NCBI GenBank assembly: GCA_019352875.1
Contig: JAAAFW010000006.1
Location: 1,519,462 to 1,583,461 of the forward strand
DNA from: Pedobacter cryoconitis
GTDB taxonomy: Bacteria > Bacteroidota > Bacteroidia > Sphingobacteriales > Sphingobacteriaceae
Length of the DNA: 64,000 nt
Direction of reading: 5' to 3'
Part shown: one piece after another, positions 50,797 to 59,066 of the stretch
How the letters are laid out: every line of letters begins with the position of its first letter
How positions within the stretch are numbered: the first letter of the stretch is position 1
Notes under the pieces: generated by a model
What the model saw: only the letters and a program-made list of their open reading frames with translations
Told to the model about the DNA's origin: nothing
The model's database searches: none
Translations under genes and position numbers: made by a program

Positions 50797-53577
50797 ATGA
50801 AAATTAAATTCTACTCAATTTTAGCTGGTCTTACTTTACTGGCACTGGGCAGTCAGGCACAAACTATCCGGGGGATTGTCAGCGATACATCGCAGACCAT
50901 TATCGGAGCCACTGTTGCAGTTTCCGGAAACGGACCCAAAGCCGGCACCAATTCGGCCGGCCGTTATGAACTGAAATTGCCAAAAGCGGGCACTTATACA
51001 ATTTCAGTTACTTACCTGGGTTATCAGGCGCAGCAAAAAAGAATCACTATAGGTGATCAGGAAACACAGACACTGGATTTTTTCCTGCTGCCGAATAGCA
51101 ATGAGCTGGATAATGTGGTTGTATTGGGTTCCAGAAGTGCGCCCAGGTCTAACCTGGATACACCGGTTCCTGTTGATGTGGTCGATATCAGCAGGATCAC
51201 ACAAAATATACCACAGGTATCTCTCAACCAGATCCTTAATTTTGTAGCACCTTCATTTACGTCTAATGTAATGAGCTTAACCGATGGGACCGACCATATT
51301 GATCCGGCGTCCCTGCGTGGTCTGGGACCAGATCAGGTTCTGGTTTTAATTAATGGCAAAAGAAGACATACCACTGCTCTTGTAAATATCAATGGAAGTT
51401 TAGGTAAAGGATCCGTAGGTACAGACATGAATGCAATTCCTACCTCTTCAATCAAACGGGTTGAGATTCTCAGGGATGGTGCTGCTGCGCAGTATGGATC
51501 TGATGCGATCGCAGGTGTGATTAATATTATTTTAAATAATGAGGTCAATAAACTTACGGCTAATGTTTCAGGTGGTGGTTATACTGGTAAACATTCCGAT
51601 GGATTAGACGGGGAAACTGTGCAGGCTAACGTCAATTACGGGGTTGCGCTGAATGATAAAGGTGGCTTTTTGAATCTATCCGGATCATTCGACTACCGCG
51701 ATTTTGCATCCAGAACTACACCCTACAGAGGTGTTATTTATACAGATTATAACAATCCTTCACTTTATCCGACACCAACTGGTGTAGATATTACAGATGC
51801 AGAATTAACCCGCAGAGGTCAGAGTCGTTCAGATTTTGTTCCTAATATCGGTCAGTCCAGAAACAGGGGAGGGGCATTATTCTTCAACTCGGTGATTCCT
51901 GTTGCACAGGACGCAGAGGTTTATGCTTTTGGGGGTGTTAACTATAGGAACGGCGTTTCTACTGCGTTTTACCGCACACCGCGTCAGCTGAATCAGAATA
52001 ATGCAGTAATTTACCCAAATGGGTTCCTTCCGGAGATTATCACCAATAGTCTGGATCAGTCTTTCGCAGTTGGTATCCGCGGGACTGTCGGTAAATGGAA
52101 GTCAGATTTTAGTAATACTTACGGTCGTAATGTGATTGATTTTAAAACCGGTAATTCAGTAAATGCTTCTATGCTTACTGCCTCTCCGACATCCTTTGAA
52201 TCGGGTGGTTATGAATTTGCTCAGAATACAACCAATCTGGATTTCAGCCGTTTCTTTGAAGGACCATTAAAAGGAATTAACGTTGCTTTTGGGTTTGAGA
52301 ACAGATATGAAAATTACAAGATCAATCCGGGCGAAGAAAGCTCCTGGAGAAATTACGGCAATGCATTGCAGATCGGTGTAGATGGGCAGGGTAAACCCAT
52401 TCTGGTTTCCGATCCGAATGGAAATATTCCTACGCGTTTCGCACCAAATGGTGCTGCCTATGCCGGTGGTGCACAAGGTTTCCCTGGTATTAATCAGGCT
52501 AACCTGACTAATGAATCCAGAAACTCTGTTGCGGCTTATGGTGATGTCGAATTTAATTTTACGGAGAAATTCCTGTTAGATGCCGCCGCCCGTTTTGAGA
52601 ATTACTCAGATTTCGGTTCCACGGTAAATGGAAAACTTGCGGCGCGTTATAAGTTTTCAGATGCTTTCCTATTACGTGCAGCAGCAAGTACAGGTTTCAG
52701 GGCGCCGTCATTACATCAGCAGTATTTTAGCTCTACATCCTCAGTTTATGTGGATGGTAATATCGTAGAGTCGGGTACATTCGCGAATGACAGCCGTATT
52801 GCCCAACTTCTGGGTATTCCGAAGTTGAAACAAGAAACTTCAAAAAGTATCAGTGCCGGTTTTACTTCCAACCTGGGTAAACTGAAAATTACTGTTGACG
52901 GGTACTTTATCAGAATTAATGACCGTGTAATTTATACCGGACAATTTGTGGGTAATAATTCACCTACAGCTTCTGATCAGGATAAAGAGATTTTTAACCT
53001 GCTACGTCTGGCCAATGCAACAACGGCAAGATTCTTCGCCAATGCAGTAAATACAGAGACCAAAGGTTTGGATGTTGTTTTGTCTTATAACACAGCGCTG
53101 GGTAAAGGAAACCTGCGTGCAGACTGGGCAACCACTTTTACCAAAACCAGTATTGTAGGTCCGGTTCATGCTTCTCCATTGCTGGCTGGAAAAGAAAACA
53201 TCTATTTGGATAATGCCAGTCGTATCCTCATCGAAAAAGTAACACCCCGTGTAAAATCCAATATTACATTTGATTATACAATTGGTAAGTGGAATGCTTT
53301 TATCCGGAATGTATACTTTGGAAAGGTTGAACAGCCGACTAATGTAGATGCTAACCGTCAGGTGCTAACCGGCAGAGTCATTACCGACCTTGGCGCCGGT
53401 TACAACTTTACCAAAAGCCTGAAGTTAACAGTTGGTGCGAATAATATATTTGACGTATATCCTCAGGAATTACTATTGGGTTCTCAGGGAACTTCAGGTA
53501 TTTTATATCCTAATCAGGCTCCGCAATTCGGATTCCTGGGCAGATATGTATTTACCCGTCTTTCTCTGACATTATAA
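50797..53577 (+). CDS. TonB-dependent outer-membrane receptor
   Basis: The protein has 926 residues. The order is signal peptide (MKIKFYSILAGLTLLALGSQ), carboxypeptidase-regulatory-like Ig domain (about 21-105, IRGIVSDTSQTIIGATVAVS, GTYTISVTYLGYQAQ), plug domain (about 110-250, ending SSIKRVEILRDGAAAQYGSD and AIAGVINIILN), then a 22-strand barrel ending GFLGRYVFTRLSLTL. It transports large nutrients with energy from TonB. No SusD partner is adjacent. Ligand unknown; gamma-glutamyltransferase follows 160 nt later, which may hint at gamma-glutamyl peptides. Confidence 0.94.
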   Translation: MKIKFYSILAGLTLLALGSQAQTIRGIVSDTSQTIIGATVAVSGNGPKAGTNSAGRYELKLPKAGTYTISVTYLGYQAQQKRITIGDQETQTLDFFLLPNSNELDNVVVLGSRSAPRSNLDTPVPVDVVDISRITQNIPQVSLNQILNFVAPSFTSNVMSLTDGTDHIDPASLRGLGPDQVLVLINGKRRHTTALVNINGSLGKGSVGTDMNAIPTSSIKRVEILRDGAAAQYGSDAIAGVINIILNNEVNKLTANVSGGGYTGKHSDGLDGETVQANVNYGVALNDKGGFLNLSGSFDYRDFASRTTPYRGVIYTDYNNPSLYPTPTGVDITDAELTRRGQSRSDFVPNIGQSRNRGGALFFNSVIPVAQDAEVYAFGGVNYRNGVSTAFYRTPRQLNQNNAVIYPNGFLPEIITNSLDQSFAVGIRGTVGKWKSDFSNTYGRNVIDFKTGNSVNASMLTASPTSFESGGYEFAQNTTNLDFSRFFEGPLKGINVAFGFENRYENYKINPGEESSWRNYGNALQIGVDGQGKPILVSDPNGNIPTRFAPNGAAYAGGAQGFPGINQANLTNESRNSVAAYGDVEFNFTEKFLLDAAARFENYSDFGSTVNGKLAARYKFSDAFLLRAAASTGFRAPSLHQQYFSSTSSVYVDGNIVESGTFANDSRIAQLLGIPKLKQETSKSISAGFTSNLGKLKITVDGYFIRINDRVIYTGQFVGNNSPTASDQDKEIFNLLRLANATTARFFANAVNTETKGLDVVLSYNTALGKGNLRADWATTFTKTSIVGPVHASPLLAGKENIYLDNASRILIEKVTPRVKSNITFDYTIGKWNAFIRNVYFGKVEQPTNVDANRQVLTGRVITDLGAGYNFTKSLKLTVGANNIFDVYPQELLLGSQGTSGILYPNQAPQFGFLGRYVFTRLSLTL

Positions 53578-53620
53578 AACACCAGTTTTTCCGGAGACAA
53601 TATTTTAAGATGTAAGGAGG

Positions 53621-53664
53621 AGAGTTTTCCGGAGGCTGAATACCTTTGGAAAACTCTTTTTTAT
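53621..53664 (+). terminator. Terminator between the TonB-dependent receptor and ggt
   Basis: AGAGTTTTCC (53621-53630) pairs with GGAAAACTCT (53648-53657), followed by TTTTTT-rich sequence. The loop contains TACCTTTG (53641-53648), which also reads as a -7 promoter word, so ggt could have its own promoter here. Confidence 0.8.
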
Positions 53665-53737
53665 TACAACCTTTATGGCATGAAAGATGCGGATTGAACG
53701 CCGTAGCTTTAAGCTGATAAAATATAATCTATTACGA

Positions 53738-55435
53738 ATGAAATTCAAAAAAGTAGTCCTTTTGGCAGTGTTCTATGTAGTACTTCTGGAAGGCTTCGGT
53801 GTTACTGCTGCTTTTGCTCAGGGGCAAAACCAATTTAAAAATGCTGCAGTAGTTACTGCACATCCAGAGGCTTCCAAAGTGGGCGTGGAAATTATTAAAA
53901 AAGGCGGGAATGCCATAGATGCTGCCGTGGCAGTAGAGTTTGCGCTTGCAGTTGTTTATCCGTACGCAGGTAATATAGGCGGTGGTGGATTTATGGTTTA
54001 CAGAGATTCTCAGGGGCATACAGATGCATTAGATTACCGGGAGAAGGCTCCGGGTAAGGCTCATCGGGATATGTACCTGGATGAGAAAGGTAATCCAATT
54101 ACAGATAAAAGTTTATATGGTGCACTGGCATCAGGTGTTCCTGGTACGGTAGACGGGATGGTTCGTGCCCATTTTAAATATGGTAAAATCAGCTGGAAGA
54201 AAGACTTGCAGCCGGCTATAGATCTTGCTGCAAATGGTTTTAAATTAACCAGCCAGCAGGCTGCCGAGCTGAATAAGTATAAAGAAGGCTTTTTGAAATA
54301 TAACGATCACAGACCTGCTTTTGTAAAGGATGACCTCTGGAAAGAAGGTGATGTGCTGAAGCAGCCGCAATTGGCTAAGACTTTAAGGCTGATCCGGGAT
54401 AAAGGCCGTGCAGGCTTCTACGATGGTCCTGTAGCCGCGGCAATAGTTAAGTCCATGGTACATACTTCCGGACTGATTACCGCCGCAGATCTGAAAGACT
54501 ACAGAGCTGTTTGGAGAACACCTTTAAAAGGAACCTACCTGAATTATAATGTAATTTCTATGCCACCACCCTCCAGTGGGGGAATTGCTCTGCTAACTAT
54601 GCTTAAACAAGCTTCCCGTTTCCCTTTAAAGGATTGGGGCTTTCAAACTGATTCGACAGTGCAGTTGATGGTAGAAACCGAAAGAAGAGCTTATGCCGAC
54701 CGTGCCGCATATCTGGGTGATCCGGACTTTTTTAAAGTGCCGCAAAAGGCATTGCTGGATACAAATTATATCCTCTCCAGAATAAAAGACCTGAATTTCA
54801 GCAAGGCTACACCAAGTTCTGAAGTACGTGAAGGTAAATTGCCGGTGTATGAAAGTGAGCAGACTACCCACTATTCTATTGTTGACAGTCAGGGTAATGC
54901 TGTTTCTGCTACAACGACTCTGAATGGCTCTTATGGATCATTGGTAGTTGTTAATGGCGGCGGCTTTATTCTTAATAATGAAATGGATGATTTCTCTGTG
55001 AAACCAGGAACGCCAAATATGTACGGCCTTGTAGGGGGAGAAGCAAATTCAATTATTGCAGGAAAAAGAATGCTGAGCTCAATGACACCAACTATAATTG
55101 AAGAGAATGGACAGCTGAGAATGGTTGTGGGAACACCTGGAGGCTCAACCATTATCAATTCTGTTTATCAGGCTATACTGAATGTACTGGCTTTTGGTAA
55201 AGACATGCAATCTGCGGTTGCTGCTCCACGTTTCCATCATCAATGGTTACCTGATGAAATCTATGTAGAAGAAGGAGCAATCAGTCCGGAAACACGTAAA
55301 AATCTGGAAGCCAAAGGTTATAAGATAACGCCACGGGGTCCGATGGGTAAGGTAGATGCTATCCTGGTCAGAAAGGACGGTTTACTGGAAACAGGTGCCG
55401 ACCCCAGGGGGAATGATACCGGCGCAGGCTATTAA
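53738..55435 (+). CDS. ggt: Gamma-glutamyltransferase
   Basis: The protein has 565 residues from ATG 53738; the longer in-frame start 53687 lies before a normal signal peptide (MKFKKVVLLAVFYVVLLEGF... near AFAQ) and is unlikely. GGT cleaves or transfers the gamma-glutamyl group of glutathione in the periplasm. Motifs are AVVTAHPEASKVGVEIIKKG, GGGGFMVYRD, and the autoprocessing site EQTTHYSIVDSQGNAVSATT, where the second Thr of TTH becomes the nucleophile. The substrate-binding MLSSMTPTIIE and GTPGGSTIINSVYQAI follow. Confidence 0.95.
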   Translation: MKFKKVVLLAVFYVVLLEGFGVTAAFAQGQNQFKNAAVVTAHPEASKVGVEIIKKGGNAIDAAVAVEFALAVVYPYAGNIGGGGFMVYRDSQGHTDALDYREKAPGKAHRDMYLDEKGNPITDKSLYGALASGVPGTVDGMVRAHFKYGKISWKKDLQPAIDLAANGFKLTSQQAAELNKYKEGFLKYNDHRPAFVKDDLWKEGDVLKQPQLAKTLRLIRDKGRAGFYDGPVAAAIVKSMVHTSGLITAADLKDYRAVWRTPLKGTYLNYNVISMPPPSSGGIALLTMLKQASRFPLKDWGFQTDSTVQLMVETERRAYADRAAYLGDPDFFKVPQKALLDTNYILSRIKDLNFSKATPSSEVREGKLPVYESEQTTHYSIVDSQGNAVSATTTLNGSYGSLVVVNGGGFILNNEMDDFSVKPGTPNMYGLVGGEANSIIAGKRMLSSMTPTIIEENGQLRMVVGTPGGSTIINSVYQAILNVLAFGKDMQSAVAAPRFHHQWLPDEIYVEEGAISPETRKNLEAKGYKITPRGPMGKVDAILVRKDGLLETGADPRGNDTGAGY

Positions 55436-55444
55436 AAAATAACA

Positions 55445-55497
55445 AAAAAGAGAGGGTATATCATTTTAAAAAGATGATATACCCTCTCTTTTTTTTG
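55445..55497 (+). terminator. Intrinsic terminator after ggt
   Basis: GAGAGGGTATATCAT pairs with ATGATATACCCTCTC (stem spanning 55450-55488), then eight or more T. Confidence 0.95.
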
Positions 55498-55753
55498 TCT
55501 GGGTTTTTGCAAAAGCTTTCTATTTGCTTTATCGTCATACGATAAGGTGTGTTTCGCCGTTGTTTCGAACCTTGTTGCGATTACGTCCAATGTTCCTTCG
55601 TACTTTCTTCAGTTCCGATCGAAGGAAGTACGAAGGAAGTCCGAAGAAACAGCGAACAAACTGTGAAGGATATGTTGAGGAAATCAGCACATGACTATAT
55701 TAACCTCCGGTTAATATTTCCCCGGAGTACAGGGATATACTATCCGCCGTGAG
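55498..55753. other. Intergenic region between ggt and the helicase gene
   Basis: I find no convincing gene here. It contains a 7-bp stem TTATCGT/ACGATAA (55529-55545) and the periodic inverted repeat at 55593-55638. A 67-codon frame crossing it reads through the palindrome and shows no protein-like pattern. Confidence 0.7.
55593..55638. repeat. Inverted repeat with 11-bp periodicity, second of its kind
   Basis: TTCCTTCGTACTTTCTTC (55593-55610) and GAAGGAAGTACGAAGGAA (55621-55638) match as reverse complements at 17 of 18 positions around a 10-nt loop. The right arm consists of tandem GAAGGAAGTAC/GAAGGAAGTCC units of 11 bp. A weaker outer symmetry seems to continue to about 55547 and 55680. 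The architecture resembles the element at 2112-2205, though the sequence differs. Confidence 0.8.
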
Positions 55754-55754
55754 T

Positions 55755-55799
55755 CCAAATAAAAAAAGCCAGGCATATCGCCTGGCTTTTTTTATTTGG
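55755..55799. terminator. Perfect 20-bp palindromic terminator of the helicase gene
   Basis: The arms 55755-55774 and 55780-55799 are perfectly complementary over 20 bp, with an ATATC loop. The core is GCCAGGC/GCCTGGC flanked by A7/T7 tracts. It functions on the minus strand for the helicase gene. Confidence 0.93.
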
Positions 55800-55815
55800 A
55801 TTGGATGGGAGATGA

Positions 55816-57684
55816 TTAAGATCTGCGTCTTCTTTCACCGCTGCCTTCACGTGGTTTTCCAGAGAAATCTCTGAATCCGCCGCCAGCGCTGCTGCCTCCT
55901 TCACGTCTGCCGCTTCCGCCAGATGATCTTCTGTCACCGCCACCGTAGCTTTTTCTTTCGCCACCACCGTAACTTTTGCGTTCTCCGCCTCCACTATAGC
56001 TTTTTCTCTCGCCACCGCCGAAACCGCCTCTGCGCTCACCACCACCGCGGCTTGTGCTTTCAGCTGCATCACCAGATTTTTCGATTCTTACACCACGGTT
56101 GTTAAACTGGATGTCTTTGAAATTGCTGAATAAAGTATCTACACTTGCATTTTCAACCTCGAAGAATGAATAAACACCTTTAAGATCAATTTTACCAATG
56201 TTTTTACCACTGATTTTACCGTTGTTGCAAACAAAAGATAATAAGTCACCTCTGGTGAATTCATCTACTGAACCAACGTTGATAAACAGGCGGGTATAAT
56301 CGCTGTTTCTTGCGCCTCTGGCTCCACGTTCTCCGCGATCGCCACGATCATCTGCAGTTGCATTCAGATCAGGTGCATTTTTGTAGTATTCCAGGAAACG
56401 GTTAAACTCCAGTGAAGCAAAACGTTTGATCACGTCTTCTTTGCTTAATTCAGCAAATTCGTCCATGATCCTTGGAATGTACTGGTCAATCTGGCCATCA
56501 TTAACTTCAACATTGTGAACTTTATGAACCAGGGAGAACAGTTGTTTTTCACATACGTCAAATCCTGTTGGCAATTCAGCTTTGGTAAATGATTTACCAA
56601 TTATACGCTCAATCTGACGGATTTTGCCGATTTCTTTAGAATTGATGATACAGATAGAGATACCGGTTTTACCAGCTCTTCCTGTACGACCGCTTCTGTG
56701 TGTGTAACTTTCAATTTCATCCGGAAGGGAATAGTTGATTACGTGTGTTACGTTGTTTACGTCAATACCACGTGCTGCTACGTCTGTAGCGATTAGTAAC
56801 TGCATATTGCGGTCACGGAAACGCTGCATTACCTTATCACGTTGTTGTTGTGAAAGGTCACCGTGTAAAGCATCGGCGTTATAGCCGTCTTTAATCAGAT
56901 TTTCAGCCACGTCTTGTGTATCCATTTTGGTTTTACAGAAGACAACAGCGAAAATTTCAGGATTAAAATCTACAATACGTTTTAAAGCAGCATATTTATC
57001 TCTTGCACGTACGATATAGTACTCATGCTCGATATTTACGTTACCTGTGTTTTTGGTTCCCATGGTTAACTCCGTAGGGTTATCCATATAGTTCCGGGCT
57101 ATTTTTCTTACCTCAGGCGGCATCGTCGCTGAGAATAACCATGTTTTCTTGTCGTCAGGAGTAGTAGACAGAATATCATTAATGTCTTCCTGGAAGCCCA
57201 TGTTAAGCATCTCATCAGCTTCATCCAGAACTACGTATTTCACATTACTGAAATCAATAGCCTTACGGCCGATAATATCTAACATACGACCCGGTGTAGC
57301 CACAACTATTTGTACACCGTTTCTGATTTCACGCAATTGCTGCATAATGTTTGCGCCACCATATACGGCAACAACACTAGCACCAGGCGTGTTTTTTGAA
57401 TAATTTTTGATGTCGCTAGCGATCTGCAAGCAAAGCTCTCTGGTAGGGCATAGAATTAATGCCTGAGGCTTGTTCGTAGTGAAATCTATCAGTTCAATAA
57501 GCGGCAATCCGAATGCTGCCGTTTTTCCTGTTCCTGTTTGGGCCAAACCAACAAAATCGTTATTGCCCTCTAACAGCACAGGAATAGCTTGCTCCTGAAT
57601 AGGTGTTGGATTTTCGAAACCTAAATCCTTTACGGCATTAACAACGTCATCACTTATCCCCAATAATTTAAATGGGTTTGTCAT
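55816..57684 (-). CDS. deaD: DEAD-box RNA helicase with DbpA-type C-terminal domain and RGG-like tail
   Basis: The protein (622 residues) unwinds structured RNA for ribosome assembly and cold adaptation. In order: Q motif (LGFENPTPIQEQAIP), Walker A AQTGTGKTAAFGL, PTRELCLQIA, DEADEMLNMGF, SATMPPE, then IATDVAARGIDV and HRSGRTGRAGKTG. Around residues 470-545 there is a DbpA-type RNA-binding fold (TRLFINVGSVDEFTRGDLLS, GKIDLKGVYSFFEVEN). The last 70 residues are Gly/Arg/Ser/Tyr-rich repeats such as GGGERKSYGG. The symbol is by family resemblance (DeaD/CsdA). Confidence 0.92.
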   Translation of the reverse strand: MTNPFKLLGISDDVVNAVKDLGFENPTPIQEQAIPVLLEGNNDFVGLAQTGTGKTAAFGLPLIELIDFTTNKPQALILCPTRELCLQIASDIKNYSKNTPGASVVAVYGGANIMQQLREIRNGVQIVVATPGRMLDIIGRKAIDFSNVKYVVLDEADEMLNMGFQEDINDILSTTPDDKKTWLFSATMPPEVRKIARNYMDNPTELTMGTKNTGNVNIEHEYYIVRARDKYAALKRIVDFNPEIFAVVFCKTKMDTQDVAENLIKDGYNADALHGDLSQQQRDKVMQRFRDRNMQLLIATDVAARGIDVNNVTHVINYSLPDEIESYTHRSGRTGRAGKTGISICIINSKEIGKIRQIERIIGKSFTKAELPTGFDVCEKQLFSLVHKVHNVEVNDGQIDQYIPRIMDEFAELSKEDVIKRFASLEFNRFLEYYKNAPDLNATADDRGDRGERGARGARNSDYTRLFINVGSVDEFTRGDLLSFVCNNGKISGKNIGKIDLKGVYSFFEVENASVDTLFSNFKDIQFNNRGVRIEKSGDAAESTSRGGGERRGGFGGGERKSYSGGGERKSYGGGERKSYGGGDRRSSGGSGRREGGSSAGGGFRDFSGKPREGSGERRRRS

Positions 57685-57706
57685 TATAACTTTATTTATT
57701 AAGCCG

Positions 57707-57714
57707 CAAAGGTA
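57707..57714 (-). promoter_or_regulatory. Candidate -7 box for the helicase gene
   Basis: TACCTTTG on the minus strand, 22 nt before the start codon, fits TAnnTTTG. No clear -33 word at the right spacing. Confidence 0.5.
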
Positions 57715-57768
57715 CGCTTATTTTCCGGTATTTGTTTGGTACATAACCAAATAATAATACAGAAGGGT

Positions 57769-58227
57769 CTATCTGAGTCTGTCGGCGGAACGAATCAGGA
57801 GCTCATCCTGACGGATTCCCCTGTAAGCCAGCGCACAAAATATCAATGAGATTACAGGAAGTCCTGCGCCTATATGGAATGAAGCACCTTCAAGTCCTCC
57901 CGGAAGTGCAGTTGCTGCCATCCCTGCCCACACCGATAATCCAATAATGAAAAGCGAGATCAGCCAGATTAGTTTCTTTTGGAGGTCACGGTTTTTGAAA
58001 AAAAAGATATTGACAAGACAAAGCAACCCTGTTACAAGGGTCAATCCGAAAAGTGCAGTCTGAGAAACCAGCTGACGGAAAGCGGTATCGCTTTTTTCAT
58101 AGATTCCACCTATCTGAAACCAGATTTCTCCAGCCTCAGCCTGACGGGTAACCAATGGAAGGATCAACAGGATAAGCAATGTAATTGCCGCCAGAAAAAG
58201 CCATACAGACTGTACTCTTTGTATCAT
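57769..58227 (-). CDS. DUF4293 family membrane protein
   Basis: The protein (152 residues) begins MIQRVQSVWLFLAAITLLIL, the characteristic start of DUF4293 proteins of Bacteroidota. It has four predicted transmembrane helices (about 7-28, 55-75, 85-105, 118-138) with a small extracytoplasmic loop containing WFQIGGIYEKSDTAF. The function is unknown. The gene is divergent from truA and upstream of the helicase terminally, on the same strand as deaD but 84 nt before its start. Confidence 0.85.
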   Translation of the reverse strand: MIQRVQSVWLFLAAITLLILLILPLVTRQAEAGEIWFQIGGIYEKSDTAFRQLVSQTALFGLTLVTGLLCLVNIFFFKNRDLQKKLIWLISLFIIGLSVWAGMAATALPGGLEGASFHIGAGLPVISLIFCALAYRGIRQDELLIRSADRLR

Positions 58228-58297
58228 ATCAATTTAATAATTTGCAACAAATATATTAAATCACAATTAAACGCCTGTCTTGTTAATCGGAAAAAAG

Positions 58298-58305
58298 TAT
58301 TTTTG
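58298..58305 (+). promoter_or_regulatory. Candidate -7 box close to the truA start
   Basis: TATTTTTG fits TAnnTTTG and ends 7 nt before the TTG at 58313, which would place the transcript start at or next to the start codon. Confidence 0.4.
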
Positions 58306-58312
58306 TCTGATA

Positions 58313-59065
58313 TTGGATACGCAACGTTTTTTTATTGAACTGGCCTACGACGGCACAGCTTATCATGGCTGGCAGGTACAGCCAAATGCGGTTACTGTCC
58401 AGCAGGAGCTGGACCGCGCACTTTCCGTTTTCTTCAGACAGCCGGTAGAAACGCTGGGCTGCGGCCGTACAGATGCCGGAGTACATGCAACGCAATTTTT
58501 TGCGCATGCAGACCTGGTGGGGGTTAGTGAAGAGCGTGCCGCTTCCGCTGTAGGTAATATTAATGCTTTGCTTCCTTATCAGATTGCTGTCAGCCGGATC
58601 TTTAAAGTCCATGAAACTGCACATGCACGTTTTGATGCCACCGCCCGTTCTTATGAGTATCATTTCCATTTCAGGAAAGATCCTTTTAGCCTGGGAAGAT
58701 CCTGGTTATATAAGGGGGCGCTTGATATAGCTGCAATGAATACCGCGGCTGCACAATTAATGCAGTACACGGATTTCAGTAGTTTTAGCAAATCCAATAC
58801 TTCAACAGCAACAAATAATTGTAAGATAACGGCGGCTTCCTTCCGGGAAACTGAAAACGGTCTCATTTTTTGTATTACTGCAGATCGTTTTTTGCGTAAC
58901 ATGGTGCGGGCTATTGTAGGTACATTGGTTATGGTGGGAAGAAATGAGATCGGTGCCAGAGAACTGGAAGAGATTATATACAGCAAAAACAGGAGCAATG
59001 CCGGCCAGTCGGTGCCTGCCTGTGGTCTTTATCTGGTCAGGATTGTTTATCCATATGTAGATTAA
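58313..59065 (+). CDS. truA: tRNA pseudouridine(38-40) synthase TruA
   Basis: TruA (250 residues from the start chosen) makes pseudouridine at positions 38-40 of tRNA anticodon arms. I start at TTG 58313 (encoding MDTQRFFIELAYDGTAYHGW), because no ATG lies nearby and the longer frame from TTG 58280 begins upstream of the promoter-like box. The catalytic Asp is in GCGRTDAGVHATQFFAHAD. RFLRNMVRAIVGTLVMVG and GQSVPACGLYLVRIVYP are also canonical. The ABC exporter gene begins 1 nt after the stop. Confidence 0.92.
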   Translation: MDTQRFFIELAYDGTAYHGWQVQPNAVTVQQELDRALSVFFRQPVETLGCGRTDAGVHATQFFAHADLVGVSEERAASAVGNINALLPYQIAVSRIFKVHETAHARFDATARSYEYHFHFRKDPFSLGRSWLYKGALDIAAMNTAAAQLMQYTDFSSFSKSNTSTATNNCKITAASFRETENGLIFCITADRFLRNMVRAIVGTLVMVGRNEIGARELEEIIYSKNRSNAGQSVPACGLYLVRIVYPYVD

Positions 59066-59066
59066 T

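Noticed and set aside
55740..56072. Ala/Val/Lys-rich minus-strand frame
   Set aside because: It is a shadow of the repetitive helicase tail and crosses its terminator.
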